The notes under the pieces were generated by a model. It searched no databases, was not told the DNA's origin, and saw only the letters and a program-made list of their open reading frames with translations. A program made the position numbers and the translations under genes. 64,000 bases of DNA from Eonycteris spelaea. Taxonomy: Eukaryota; Chordata; Mammalia; Chiroptera; Pteropodidae. Numbering within the stretch: the first letter of the stretch is position 1; the number at the start of each line of letters is the position of its first letter. The DNA is taken from contig PUFA01000062.1 in NCBI GenBank assembly GCA_003508835.1, forward strand, positions 1,774,001 to 1,838,000, written 5' to 3'. Below are positions 1-12,824 of this stretch, piece after piece.

Positions 1-860
1 AAAACTTTTCTTCTGTGTGAAACTGTTTTTGCTGTTTTCCTCTGTAAAACTCTGTTAATGTTCTTCATATGGTGTGACATGACTAAGATAACTCACCTTT
101 TTAGTGATGAGATCAGATAAACATCCATTAATATATAATGGTCAAGGTATTTAAGCTTATCTCAAAACATAACATACCGTCTACCATATACCTTTGGTAT
201 AAGAAGCATCTTAAACTTTCTTGTAGAATTATGTCATTTCTTGAAAACATGGGAAATGTCTGAATGTGCACAGACTCCTAAATACTGAAGCACTTCAAAC
301 TGAGGATCAATTTGACTGGGTTAATTACCTGAGCAAGAGCACATAGCATTAATTTTTTAAAATGTTGCTAAAAATCAGATATAACTATCCTCAAATATTT
401 CAAAGGGAATACATTTGTACATACCTTAGTACATTGGATGACTTCTCCCTGGAGCTGGTCTGTGAGGTGCATTCCCTTAGAAGATGCATTGCCAGCGCCA
501 AATATTTATGCAGAGAACTGAGGCCAGTGAGTCTTATTTGGCTCACTCCCTGCCCCAAGCTCCAGTCCAAGCAGGTGTCAGGACAATAAGGTATCCTGAC
601 ATACATGAAGATCCAAACTGCGTTCTCTAAAATATCTATGCATATTAAACAGATTAAATCTATTTCTGAAAATGTTTTTTCAAATGGCCAGTTGATACTG
701 GTCAGTGTCTAATCAGTTGTCAATAGGCTAGCTCTGGGACTAATGTTAACTCTGACTCTTTCAACAAAATGGTTTCTTTGAAGAAGTCATTATTTGTTGT
801 TTTATTTTCCTCAATTTCCACATGGATCTGTAAGTCAAAAATCAATCAAAATGTCTCTGT

Positions 861-934
861 CTCTATATATCTATATCTATATGTATGTATGTTGTATATA
901 TATGTGTGTATATATATATGTATATATATATATC
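861..934. repeat. TA/TG-rich microsatellite
   Basis: This is an imperfect run of TATATC, TATG and TATATATG units. It is simple sequence in an AT-rich intron and is likely polymorphic in length. Confidence 0.9.
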
Positions 935-2199
935 TGTAGCCATTAGATTAACTTTTAACATAACATGCTCTCGATTTATAGATATTTCTATCAATGTTTA
1001 TTTGCTCATTAGATGTTAATATATGTTTGCTAATTTAATTCATTAGTGGTATCTCATGAATCGATGTTTGCTTCTAAAAGCAGTCATTAATGGCAACTAT
1101 TGTAATACTTATTTGATGCCTTCATGAAGATTTATGATCTTCCAATTTGCTAATTGTTAATGAACATCAGCTATGACATATGAATGTTTATCACTTTGGT
1201 ATTTCCTAAGTTGTCAAAATGGATTAAGTACCTTCCTCTCTAGCTGTGTGTGTACAGTATATTGACTCTATTAATTCCCTTCAGTACATATCTCATATGT
1301 TTGCACATTTAGTTTATTTTGTAACCAGAGAGTAGATTGTATATTTATTTGTATTCATAGTGTCTAGTAAAAGAAATTTATGTGAAGAATGAGTATTTGC
1401 TTTTATTAACAATGTTAAGAATTTAAAGTGCTTTCTTATTAATGTGGAAGACACTTCATCTATTATTATTTCTACCAGCTGTTGCAAGCCATGTATTATT
1501 GGTTAGTACTCACCAAATGTTAAGTCAGGAACACTGCATTTAAAAAAAGAGAGACTTGGACTTCAGAAAACCAGAGGCAGCCTGTCAGTGGACATTCTTC
1601 TGTATTTTAAACTGATCAAAAGCACAGTTAAGAACTACAGATAAATGTCAGGAGACAGGTCACAAGATTGCACAACTCACAGGAAGTCTCTCATTCCCCT
1701 TCCACCTTGACAGAAAGCAAGGCTCTTTGTGTTGTCAGGTGAGGGAAAGTAATGGAAGAGAACTGCAGAGTTGATGCGATGAGACAGGCGTGAGAGCTTC
1801 CAATTTTGTTGTAACAAACAATCTCTAATGTCCCCAGGGCTTCCACACAGCAGTGGAAGACGGCGTACACAACAGTTTGGGAATTAGTGTTATGCCCTTG
1901 ACAGTCTTCAGTGTGCCGCTAATGGGCAAGGATGCTAGGCTATTTCCGAGGAATCCTAAGTACTAAGACTACGCAAGGTAGGATGGAAATTTCAGGACTG
2001 TCTGCTTTTATAAGACCCACACCCTCCCTCAAGCCCAAGCACTCGTTCCCTGCTCCTAGACGACTCATTTCATCCTGACTTTACATGAGGACCAGCTGTA
2101 ATCAGGGGATAAGCTCTCTTCACCTCATACGTGGATTACTACAGCTATTTCCAAGCGATCCTTTCTGTTCCAGTGTCGTCTTTGTCAAATCTGCCATAC

Positions 2200-2660
2200 G
2201 AAACATTTCCCTTTGTACCTTTCTATAATATCACATTTATCATGTCATCACTGCCCACTTCATTAAATCCGGACTCCTCATTTCCAAGACCCCCAGCATC
2301 CTAACTTGTTTTCCCTGTTCCATTAGGAATTGCTCTTCACTGACCCTGCCTCTTGCTATAACAAGCCCCAGGACTTCTTCTGCATCAAGAAAGTTCTCTT
2401 TTCTACCCTACTCTTTCTGAATCCTGCTAATTTTCAAGTCATAGCTTCCTTAAAATCTTCCCCAACTTGGGCCTCAAAATTAGTCTTGTGTCTAGAATGT
2501 ACTCTGGTTTAATATGGAATCATTTTCTGTTTTTTGATTCTAAAAAAGAGGTATCTTTGCTTTGGGGACCATGCAGTGTTTCCTTTGATTCCCTGACACC
2601 AGCAGAGTGCTGGGTACATAGTGGAGTTGGAGCAAATGGATGACTGGCTGATTGATAAAT
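2200..2660 (+). mobile_element. L2-like LINE 3' region, sense
   Basis: The pyrimidine-rich stretch is followed at about 2595-2655 by a tail resembling the end of L2: a variant of 'GTGCTGGGTACATAGTGG', then a degenerate AATGGATGACTG tail. This order is typical of an L2 3' end in + orientation. It is highly diverged. The 60-residue open frame inside it (2330-2512) is incidental. Confidence 0.5.
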
Positions 2661-2989
2661 TACTCTAAAGCAGACAAGTCAGCCAGGTGCAGGTAGAACA
2701 CTCTCAGTGAAGGAGCACTGCATTTCGGACGTGGTGTGAAAGATGTTTTTCTTTTAGTATGAAATGTATGATGAATTGCTTTTGTTCTGTATGTACTTCT
2801 ATATATATTATTTTCCTTCCCATTTGAATATGAGAAAGAATTGCCATTCACCCCTCAATTTCCAGCACACAGAGAAACCTCAAAAGACTTGACCTATAAG
2901 AATGAATTATAATATAACCCTCATATATTGTACTGGAATAAAACTGTGTCACTTGATGTTCCTCAAATACATCATGCAGTTTTTAATCT

Positions 2990-3260
2990 TTCATTGTGTT
3001 CATCCTGCTACTTCTTCAAGAAGATATTTCCTCTTTTCTACCTGGGAAAATCTTGTCTATATTTCAAGTCCTAAGTTAATTGTCCTCTTTGTTAAACTTT
3101 CCCTGATCATCAAACAAAATTAAGTATTCTCTCTGTACTTAAGTAGTATTGTTCTTATATATCTTTTTTAGAACTTACTATACATTACTGGGAATCCCAT
3201 TTTTAGCTGACTCATATCTGGCCCAAGGCAGGGCTGTACCTTGTGTGTCTTTTATTTTGA
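2990..3260 (+). mobile_element. Possible old CR1/L2-type LINE fragment
   Basis: This segment has the pyrimidine-rich composition of an L2/CR1-type 3' region, with a 'CTTTCCCTGATCATC' stretch and a later 'GGCAGGGCTGTACCTTGTGTGTCTT' style segment. It is very diverged, and the family assignment is uncertain. Confidence 0.35.
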
Positions 3261-4884
3261 AAGAAACCCTACAGTAACCTATACATTTTAATGTGGCAAT
3301 CCTTGTTGAGGACTACATGAGCATGAAGTCATATTAGTAGAGTGTGAAATTCAAATGATACATTATTTGAATGAGTAGATCTGAGAGGTGCCACATATAG
3401 TTCTTACTGAGTGTTCTTTAAATAGACTTTAATGTGAAAGGAAGAAGATAATTAGTGATGAATTATGCTAATTTGAAGAAATTTATTCTTCTCAAAATTA
3501 CAAAGAAACTGAAAACTCTAAAGTTACCAATTTTGCAGTAACTTCATTTACTGTGAATCATTTTGTAATAAATATAAACTATTTTTGAAAAAAAAATGTT
3601 TTAATGAAGCACAAAGAAGTATCTAAGGTTTTTTTTTAGGCATTCATATCTGCCTCTTCTGTTCACTTATTTTTCAGCTATATAACTATTTAATTGAGTT
3701 AATTTAAATATATATATTTTTAATTTTTAGAAGTAGTGTTAGGTTCTTTTTAGAATCTGCTTTATTGTTTTTCTTGGTTTCTTATTTCTATTTTTTGTTC
3801 AATGCCTACTTTTATTCCTTTAAAAAGATTGTTTTGTATTCCAGATAATTCCAGATAATGGTTCTTGTGAGCATCCATTTCAGCTGTTTGTTTCATCTGG
3901 TTCTCACTCATGGTGCCTTATTTCCCTGTGTTTATTGATTTGTAGGGGGAGGTGGAAAACTTAATATTCTTTGGAAATTTTAATTTGCTGAAATACTTTA
4001 AGGCATCGTTAGAAAGTATGCTTCTCAAGTATCAGGGGGCACTACCAAAAATAACTATTTTTGAATATATATCAATTATAGGCTTGAGATTTGCCCAGCC
4101 TTAACAGGGTGAATTTGCACTGCTAACCTGCAAGAGACCCAGCTTATGATTACAAATATCAGGGAGATTGTTTTTTCCTTCCACCTAACACAAATGTTAT
4201 GGCAGCAAGTTTTCTTGCTGATGATTTTTTCTGGTTCACACTCATACTAATGATATAGCTCTTTAGGGTCACAGCCTTTTGCAAGGTTTTTCTGTTGGAC
4301 TCATCACTTTGAGTGGGGCTCTTTGCTTTCTCTCCAATCTACCGTGCACCCACAGAAAACAAAATTAACACTAGAGATCACCAGGGTTTAACAGAAAATA
4401 ACCGAAAGCTGGCTTCAGAGATTCCTTATTTTCTTAGATACTGGCTTTCATTGTACTTAGTTTTATTCCAGCTATGTGACACATTTAAAAAATGTATATC
4501 TTAAAATATTTTGTCATATTTTATTTATTTTAGGGTGATATTTGCACAGGTTTCTTTACTCATATTACCAGAAATGAGTCTAGCATTGTTACCTTTTATA
4601 ATTTACTCTTTTCTAAAATGTATCAAAGTTTAGAAATAATACAGTTAGCGAATTCCTACTGGAAACTTTTGAAAGTATTTTGACAAATTGATGTTTTTAA
4701 AAATAAAGAAATTTATAGTTTAATGGTTCTCCCTAGAGCTTTGAAAATAACTAGAAAATTTAATCATTTTAAGGAATACAATGTGAGACAAGACATCATG
4801 ATTGTTATAACTACTTTACTATTAATCTTTCAATAATGAGAATTATCAAATAAAAATTATGTAATGTTTGATCTCCATGTTGTT

Positions 4885-5140
4885 TAATAGAATAATTGCA
4901 AATATTTATTGAGCATTTACCATACGACAGGTGTTTAAAGACTGGATTTAATCTTCACAACAACCTCATAAGGTTGCTACTAGTAATTTCAGTTCTGTGC
5001 GACAAATGAATTAAAATATTTGAGACCCTGAAAGATTTAGCAATTTCTGATATCACACAGCTAGAAGGTGAAGGAGCTGGGATTCAGACCTAGGGAGTTT
5101 GGTTCCTGAACCACACGTAGTCCCTGCACTGTCTTCTCTC
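4885..5140 (-). mobile_element. MIR SINE, antisense
   Basis: The + strand reads as the reverse complement of MIR: 'TATTGAGCATTTACCATACG', then 'TTCACAACAACCTCATAAGG', then 'CACACAGCTAGAAGGTGAAG' and 'GCTGGGATTCAGACC'. The order and spacing match a nearly full-length copy. Confidence 0.85.
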
Positions 5141-5189
5141 TTCGACACCAGCTTAGCAGGTAAAGAGCAAGATTGGCCAAGGTGTGCTT

Positions 5190-7225
5190 CACATGTTAAA
5201 TAATGATACTCAAAAAGTGCAAAATGTGCTGGGTTTTGACAGAGAATGTGTTGGACCTGTACATTGGTTTATAGAGAATCTCAAGCCTATAACTGGTAAA
5301 GATGTCCTTTCTAACAATATTGAGTCTTCCAGTCCATGAAGTTGAGATATTTCTCCCTTTAGCTCTTCCTTTTCTCAGCAAGGTTTTATAGTTTATAATC
5401 TATGTATTATATTTCTTTTGTTAAATTTATTTTTTGGTGTTTTGTTAATTTATTGCTATTGTAAATGCAGCTTTTTAAATTGTATTTTTGGATTGTTGTA
5501 TTACACAATACTATTAATTTTATATAGTGTATTCAACAACCTTGCTGAACTGTTTATTAGTTACTGTATTTTTTCTCTGGATTCCTCGGGATTTTCTACA
5601 TACAAAATCTTGTCATCAGAGAATAAAAATGGTTCTTTTTTCCTTGCTAATCAAGATGTCTTTTTAATTTTTTCTTTACTCCACTAACTAGAACCTCCAG
5701 TAAAATATTGAAAAGAAGTGACAAGAAAGTGTTCTGATCATAGGTAGAAAACCTTTAGTCTTACACCATGAAGCATGGTGCTAAACTGTAGGATTTTGTG
5801 TACATGCCCTTCATCAGGGTGAAGAAGTTCCTTTCTGTTTCCTGTGGCTGAGTTTTTAATTCTGAATGGGTTTAGATTTTGTCAGATTTTTTTTCTGCAT
5901 CTATAGATTGATCACATGGTTATGTCCTCTTTTAATATAGCATATTACATTACTTTATTTTCAAATGTTGAACTAAACTTTCATTCTTGTAATTAAATCC
6001 CATTTGGTCATGGTATAGATGTTATTGGACTCATTTTTTGCTAATATGTTGTTAAGAATTTTTGCACCTGTGTTCATTGGATATATGTTACTCTGTAGTT
6101 TTTGTTTTGTGCTTTTTCTTTTGATGTCTTTGTCTGGCTTTGAATTTAGGATAATATAGATATAAAGAATGAGTAAGAATTGTTCCTTCTAGATTTTCTG
6201 AAAGTGTAAAAGATTGTTTTTCTTTGAATATTGATATAATTTACTAGTTAAATACTCTGGGCTAGCGATTTTCTTTGTGGGAAGATTTTAAATAATTCAT
6301 ATCTTCTACTTGTTAGAGATCTTTTAAGAGTTTCTTTTCCTTCCTGAATTAGTTTCAGTAATATGTGTGTTTTTAGAATTTGTCCATTTCATCCAGGTTA
6401 TTTTTTTAACTTCTGTAATATCAGCATACTACGTGGTTCTTCTTTTATTTCTAATTCTTATACTTGGTCTTCTCTCTTTTTTTCTTGGTAAACCTAGCTG
6501 AATGTTTGTAAATTTTATGGATCATTTAAATAACCTTTGACTTTATAAAGTCAACTTTTGACTTTATTCTCTGTGTTTTTTCCCTGTTTTCTATTTCATT
6601 GATTTCTATTCCAATCTTTATTTCCTTCTTTCAGCTTACTTTGGGTTGAGTTTGCTTTTCTAGTTTCATAAGGCTTCAGAATCCTAAGTTAGTGACTTGA
6701 GATCTTTCATTTCTGCTCTGGGTGTTTAAAGATACAGATTTCTATCTAACCACTGCTTTAGTTGCATTTCATAACTTTTGACATGTCTTTTCATAATTCA
6801 AAACATCTTCTGTTTCTTTTTGCACATCGTTCTCTGATGCATGAATTGTTTAGAAGTATACTGTTGTTTCTAAATATCTAAGGATTTCCCAAAATTCTTT
6901 GTATCGATTTCTGATTCTATTATAGCTGGAGATCATACTCATTATGATTTCAATACTGTTAAATGTAGAAGAACTGGTCTAGCAAATGACCTATCATAGG
7001 AGTACTAGAAAAGAATGTGTGTCGCCATCTTTGAGTGAATTGTTTTATAAATGTTAGGCCTAGTTGTTTGATAGTGTTGTTCAAGTCTTCTATGTCCATT
7101 TTGATTTTCTGTTTAGTTATTTCATCAATTACTGAGTAGGCTGTAGAAATCACCAGCTGTTGTTAGAATATCTTCTTTTCCTTCTGCCAATTTTTGCCTT
7201 ATATATTTTGGGCCTGTGTGCGTGC

Positions 7226-7271
<46 letters not shown>

Positions 7272-9670
7272 ACACACACACACACATAGTACATACATAC
7301 ATACATATTCATATTTGTTATATCATGGCTCTTTTTTCTCTAGTAATATTTCTTAAAACCTATTTTGTCTGATTTATATCCATTTGCTTTTGGTTACTGT
7401 TTGCATGTTACCTTTTTCTATTCTTTTACTTTCAACTTATTTGTATTTTTAAATCTAAAGTGTCACTTATAGACAGCATATAGTTAGTATTGTTTCATTA
7501 TCTGCTCTGACAATCTCTTCTTTTCCATTTGAGTGTTCATTCCATTCTTATTTAAAGGAATTAAGGCTTGGATGTATTTCTGCCCTTTTGCTATTTCCTC
7601 TCTGCATATCTCATGTCATTTTCTTTATTTGTTCCCACATTACTCTTCTTTGTGAAATAGATATTTTAGTTTTTCAGTTTAATTTTTGTTTTCTGTGTTT
7701 AGTTTTTTTTTTTTTAGTGTTCTAGGGATTACAAAATATATCTTAATTGATGATACTTTAAATGAACACTAACTTAATTCTAGTAAGACATAGTACTTTG
7801 TACCACTATAGTTCCAGTTCCTCCCTCCTCCTTTGTGTTGTTATTGTTATTTATATGTACCCGTGTGTGTTACAACACAAAAATGTAATGTTATAATTAT
7901 CGCTCTATACAATCTTATATTTTTTCAAGGAGTGTATGTGATCCCATTGATATATATTAGATTTCCAGAACTTATTCATCTTGTATGACTGAAAGTTTGT
8001 ACCTTTTGACCAACATCTTCCCACTTTCTCCTTCCTCTAGCCCCTGGCAACCACTATTCTACTTTCTATTCCTAATTAGTTTAAGTATTTTGGATTCTAC
8101 ATATAAGTGAAATAATACAGTAATTGTCTTTCTATGTTAGCTTATTTCATTTAGCATAATATCCTCCAGGTCTTTTTTTACATAGCTTTGTTAGACATAG
8201 AATTCTTAGTTGTTTTTTGTTTTTTGTTTTTTTTCCAGTACTTCGGCTATATCGTTCCATTGCCTTCTGTCTTCCATTCCTCATGAGGAGATTCAGCCAT
8301 TAATTGTATTTTTCCTTGATGTTTGACAAGTCATTTTCCTTTTGCTACTTAACAAGATTTTTTTCCCTTTGGTTTCAACTCTTTCACTATGTATCTAAGT
8401 GCGTATCTCTTAGTGTTTACCCTACTTGGGTCTTTTGAACTTTTTGAATATGTAGGTTAATGTTTTCCATTAAATTTGGGACATTTGGCAATTATTTCTT
8501 CAAAATATTTTTCTCCTTTTCTCCTCTCTTTCTGGGACTCCTCTTACATATGTATCACTACAATTAACACCCCACGGGTTTCTGGAAATGTTTTTATTTT
8601 TCTTTGATCTTAAAACATAGTTTCTTTAAGTTCTTTGAATATGTTTATAATAGTTGTTTTGAAGTCTTCATCAGCTAAATCCAATATATGAACTCATGCA
8701 GGAACTGTTTCTATTGACTACTTATTTCTCCTGAATATGTGTCTGTTAGTCTATTTCTTTGTGTATTTCATAATTTTTGTTGAAAATGACATTTTCGGAT
8801 AATACTAAAAATAGTCTGATTTTTACCGCTGAGTGCTCTTTTGAAATTTGTTTGTTTTTATTTGGGTTTTTTGTTTTTGTTTTTGTTTTTTTGTTTTTTG
8901 GTTTGTTTCATAACTTGTATGGACTAAGTCTGTGGAATCAGTTTCGCATTGTGTGGGCTGCTAATGCCTCTGCCCAGTTATTTGATGATGATGATAATGA
9001 TGATGCCTGGCTTCCTAGGGGTCACCCACTTGTCTGCAAATCTTGGTGTTAGTGATTTGTCAGAATTTCTTTCCAAATCCTCAAGGCAGTAAGGCTTCCA
9101 CTGTCTGCAAGTGGGTTGTGCAGATCAGGGAACACATGCAAAATTTAGCCAGTGTTTAAACCTATCCCAGCTTTTACTGTTCACTACGCTTTTTCTTGTG
9201 TCTATGGGTAGGCTTCCCATCAGCCAAAATTTACAGAGAGCTTATCAAGGCTCTTGATGGCTTTTTGAATATGGATGAAGCCACAGGCCACTCAAGGCAC
9301 TGGGCTTCCCATTTTTCTACCTTTCAGATCACTGCTGCTTCTAGCAACACTGATGGGCCTGGAGTCTTCCCTCACTCAGCTTCAAAACAAGGAAGTTCTC
9401 ACTGGCAATGGAGGCATTGATGTTCACAGCTCGGCCTTCTCAGAAATGGGGTGGGCAGAGAAGTCTCAGGCAAAAATCCCATAGACTCCATTGTTCTTAC
9501 CCAAATTCTTCATGAAAAATCACTTCCTGGTTTGGTTTGTGCCTTTGGTCTTTGATTGATTTACATTGCATTAAAATGCTTATTTTGACAGTCTCTTTTT
9601 CCAATTTTATTATTGCGTATTGGGAAGAGGATCTGCTACGCTCCTTACTCTGCCATGCCCCGCCATGTCT
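5190..9670 (-). mobile_element. Old L1 LINE, antisense, composite and decayed
   Basis: Reading the + strand gives the complement of L1: the 3' part of ORF2 near 5300 ('AATATTGAGTCTTCCAGTCC'), the 'TGCATCTATAGATTGATCACA' block near 5900, then more ORF2, and L1 5'-region-like sequence from about 8400 ('GGACATTTGGCAATTATTTC') to about 9670. At 7970-8165 a piece of a different L1 3' end in the same orientation ('CCCCTGGCAACCACTATTCT') breaks the order, so this is a composite of more than one insertion. There is no intact reading frame. Short open frames here, such as 5418-5687 and 8777-9052, are antisense noise. Confidence 0.8.
7215..7306. repeat. TG/CA palindromic microsatellite followed by CATA repeat
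   Basis: A TGCG-interrupted (TG)n run turns directly into (AC)n at 7269/7270, so the two runs form a perfect palindrome of 17 bases per arm (7253-7286). A short CATA/ACAT run follows. The array lies inside the antisense L1. Confidence 0.95.
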
Positions 9671-9869
9671 TTTGTAACATTACTCAGATTCACACATGAC
9701 TATTAATGCCATCGACACAGTCAACTATTACTTGAAAGTGACATTGGATTTTGACTTACGTTAGCTTTATGGTGACAAATTAATTCTTTAGTTGGGTGTA
9801 ACTAATATTTTCCTTCTAATAACATCTGTTTGCTCATTCCTTTATTGAGTTCTCACTTTGTGCTGGTGT

Positions 9870-10690
9870 CAGCTCTGATTTCCGCCCTGCCTTTGACTGG
9901 GACTCAGAAGGGTGGAAGTCTGCTAAGCAAACGTGATGCATTCAATAGGGAATTCTCAGCATGGAAAGCAGTATGAGTAAAGACATGGTTCAGGCTCAAG
10001 TCATATCTGTAAACTACTCCGAAGGGTACATGGTGAAGAGCAGGAGTAGACGGACTTTAGCTAGAAGACACATGTACCAAACATTCTGGCCGTTATCCTC
10101 TGGGCCACAAGATGCCAGCCAAGGTCTTTAATGAGCGAATCAGTTTCATTTTCATTTTGTCTTGGGATTTATCTCTGGTAGCTCTGGGGAACGTAACACT
10201 GCAATGAGGAGAGACAAAACTGCCCAACTAGGAGACTTTTGGACCTCAGGGCTGAGAGATAGTAAGCATAAAAATAGAGAGTGGCCAAATTCAAAAAGTG
10301 TTTATCATAAAATTGACAGGATTTGGCAATATTAAAATAAGGAAGGGTGAGTGTGGCTGGTTGAGCACAGAGGACTTAGAGGGCATGTGGAGGAGACAGC
10401 CTCTTGGAATCCACCAAACAAGAAATCAACCAACAACAATAAAAGCCAGATAGGATGTCCAGATAAATCACTGGCTAAGGGGTCAGATAAGGGGGAATCC
10501 AGATAGAGCAATGTAGAGACGTGGAGACCAAGCTGGAAAAACAGTTACAGTAGAGGTCGTGTGGTGGGTGGATCCTAAGTAAATTTTCTGAGCAGCCAAG
10601 GAGGAATGACTTCATCTCATGTCCACGGCCTGGAGTTTGGTAAGGTAGGGGCAGTAAGAGGTTCCAATCCAACATGGTCATTTTGGCACT
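9870..10690 (-). mobile_element. L2 LINE fragments, antisense
   Basis: Pieces such as 'TCAGCATGGAAAGCAGTATG' and 'GGGTGAGTGTGGCTGGTTGA', and the general purine-rich pattern, correspond to the complement of L2 3' sequence. They are diverged and broken, so the edges are approximate. Confidence 0.5.
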
Positions 10691-11539
10691 CTTATTTGTA
10701 ACAAAAATTTAGAATTAATCTAAACTTCTCTTGAAGTAGGATCATGGTATTGATTAATTCTCCCCCAACTAATGTTCTTCCTGTGGGTAACTCTGAAACT
10801 GCACAGAGACCTTCATGAACTCCGAAATCACTGAGGAATTATTTAGAAAGCAACTCTTTAAAAACACAATAGTTCTGTCAAAGTGTTCATGCACCTTTTC
10901 TCAAAGCATTTGAGACACGAATGGATGCTCTGACTATGTATAAAGAGTAAATGATGACATCCCTTGCCTCTGATCCACATTTAATTTGAAGAGGTCCCTT
11001 TTTATGTGTGACATTCTGTGACTTAATTTTTCCTGTTCATGACATTCTAATGTTTTTGAATTGCCAACATCCGGATTTGCTGTTAGTATGAATCAGGCTT
11101 TTTAATATAATGAAGTCAGCTTATCTGTCACCCTTCATAATTAATCCATTCGCCCCTAATTGCTTTTCCATTTCCAGAGCCTGTCATCATCTATTAGTAC
11201 AAATGTAGGAAAATCTGAGTCATTTTTGAAATATAAGTAATAACACAGAATGCCTGTCAGATATGTGAAAAGACTCCCTTCATATTTTTAGAAAGGTTCA
11301 ACATAACTCAGTAAAAGGTATTAGTATTCTGCCAGAAACACAGAAACCAGAAATGAAATCAATATTTCAGTTTTCACTCAACTCATGAAACTAAGTTTCT
11401 AAACCCCATGCTTTTATTTCAGAATTCCATGGTCCTGATTCCGTATCTATCCAAGGACAAATTGTAATGTAGGAAGCCTTTCTGTTTCTGGGCGTAATTG
11501 CAGAGATGCATTGCCTATCAGCTCGTTTTTGTCACTGGT

Positions 11540-12330
11540 GTCTGTGTGGGTTTTCGCATTCACTCATTCCTTAATTGAGTGCAACTGTAATCACTGGGGA
11601 TGCAGCAGTGAATGAGACAAAAGAAGGATGTGACTCCCTTTGAGCTCACATTGCAGTGGAGAAGACAGATAGTAAACACATAAATCCCAACAATAGCGAT
11701 GAATAACATGCAAAGAATTTAAAGAAGGTGATGTAATGTAGAGTGGTGCTGTAGAAGAGCTCTCTGAGGAGGTGGCATTCAGGCTGTCACTTTAATGACA
11801 GGAGATGTCATGAGATGACCACAGGACTAAGCATTCCAGGAGGAAGTCACAGCTAGAGCAAAGGCTACAGTGGGAGTGTAACCCAGAACCAAATGAACAC
11901 CAGTGCTGCTGGAGAGACAGGAACTGGAAAGGTAGAAAGAAATGAGCTCAGGGAGAGGGAGAACATTCAAGCAAAGAAGTGTGGACTTCCCTCCAGGATC
12001 CATGAACTGCTGCTAGAGCATTTTAAACAAGATAGTGATATGATCTGATTTACATTTTTAAAAGATCCGTAGCTGCTCTGTGGAAAATGGACCAAAGGGG
12101 GCAAGTATGCAAACAAAGAGATGGAGTCCCGATGAGAGATGAGTTTGGCTTGCACTAGAGGTGTAGAGAAGTCGATTAATTCAGAATTTTTTTAGAAATC
12201 GGTGGTGAGTGGGTATAGCTTAGTGGTAGAATATTTGACTGCAGAAATAGGTGGTGGGTTGGCTATTGAAGGGTATATTACAGAAGGGACAAATGCATCA
12301 AGGATAACTCAGATTTTTTTGTTTCATAAA
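11540..12330 (-). mobile_element. L2 LINE 3' region, antisense
   Basis: The + strand shows the reverse complement of the L2 3' end in correct order: 'GGGATGCAGCAGTGAATGAG', 'GAGCTCACATTGCAGTGGAG', 'CTCTGAGGAGGTGGCATTCA', 'GCATTCCAGGAGGAAGTCAC', 'GTGATATGATCTGATTTACA', and after an interruption 'CATCAAGGATAACTCAG'. The interruption at 12209-12257 is the tRNA-Cys-derived insert described next. Confidence 0.85.
12194..12257 (+). mobile_element. Tailless tRNA-Cys retropseudogene with target-site duplication
   Basis: Bases from about 12209 to 12242 match the 5' half of cytosolic tRNA-Cys(GCA): 'GGGTATAGCTTAGTGGTAGA' followed by an acceptor-to-anticodon-stem-like 'ATATTTGACTGCAGA'. The match stops in the anticodon loop. 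A 15-base repeat with one mismatch flanks it: 'AGAAATCGGTGGTG' at 12194 onward and 'AGAAATAGGTGGTG' at 12243 onward. There is no poly-A tail. This fits the class of mammalian tailless retropseudogenes primed by L1 machinery on truncated small RNAs. It cannot encode a tRNA. Confidence 0.8.
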
Positions 12331-12404
12331 TGTTAGGCCTTCAACAGCCTTTAATCATTTTATGAAGTTACTGCATTCATCATTTTCAAAGATCAATATT
12401 TTGC

Positions 12405-12662
12405 ACAGTTGCGTGTTTGTCATGGTTAGAGCAAACTATGACATGTGGCTCTCAGTTCAAATCTGGATTCTCCAACGTAGTGGTCATATGATCTCAGGCA
12501 AGTCTCTTCTCTATATTTCAGTTTTCTCTCATAAAAAAATAAAGAATAATAATTATATCTATTTCATATGACTGTCAGAACTGACTAGGAAGATAGCACT
12601 TGTAGAAATACTTAGCTCACTACTGGACTATATAGTAAGTACTCAGTAAATGTTAGTAATTA
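12405..12662 (+). mobile_element. MIR SINE, sense
   Basis: MIR order is visible: 'CTCAGTTCAAATCTGGATTC', 'CTCAGGCAAGTCTCTTCTCT', 'TTTCAGTTTTCTCTCAT' and the tail 'AGTAAGTACTCAGTAAATGT'. Confidence 0.8.
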
Positions 12663-12692
12663 GATACTACAGTTCTGTCTTATCCTCCTTAC

Positions 12693-12824
12693 TATTGTAT
12701 GTTCAGGTCTCAGTACCTAGTAATAAGAGTCACAGTAACATTTTTAGGAAACAAATTATTGTATGTTCAGGTCTCAGTACCTAGTAATAAGAGTCACAGT
12801 AACATTTTTAGGAAACAAATTATT
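12693..12824. repeat. Perfect 64-bp tandem duplication
   Basis: The unit at 12693-12756 is repeated base for base at 12757-12820, and the first four bases of a third copy follow. The unit starts 'TATTGTATGTTCAGGTCTCA' and ends 'TTTTTAGGAAACAAAT'. With zero mismatches the event must be recent, or an assembly artefact. The sequence itself is anonymous intron. Confidence 0.97.

Noticed and set aside
12209..12248. Functional tRNA-Cys gene
   Set aside because: Only the 5' half is present; no T arm, acceptor 3' strand or terminator.
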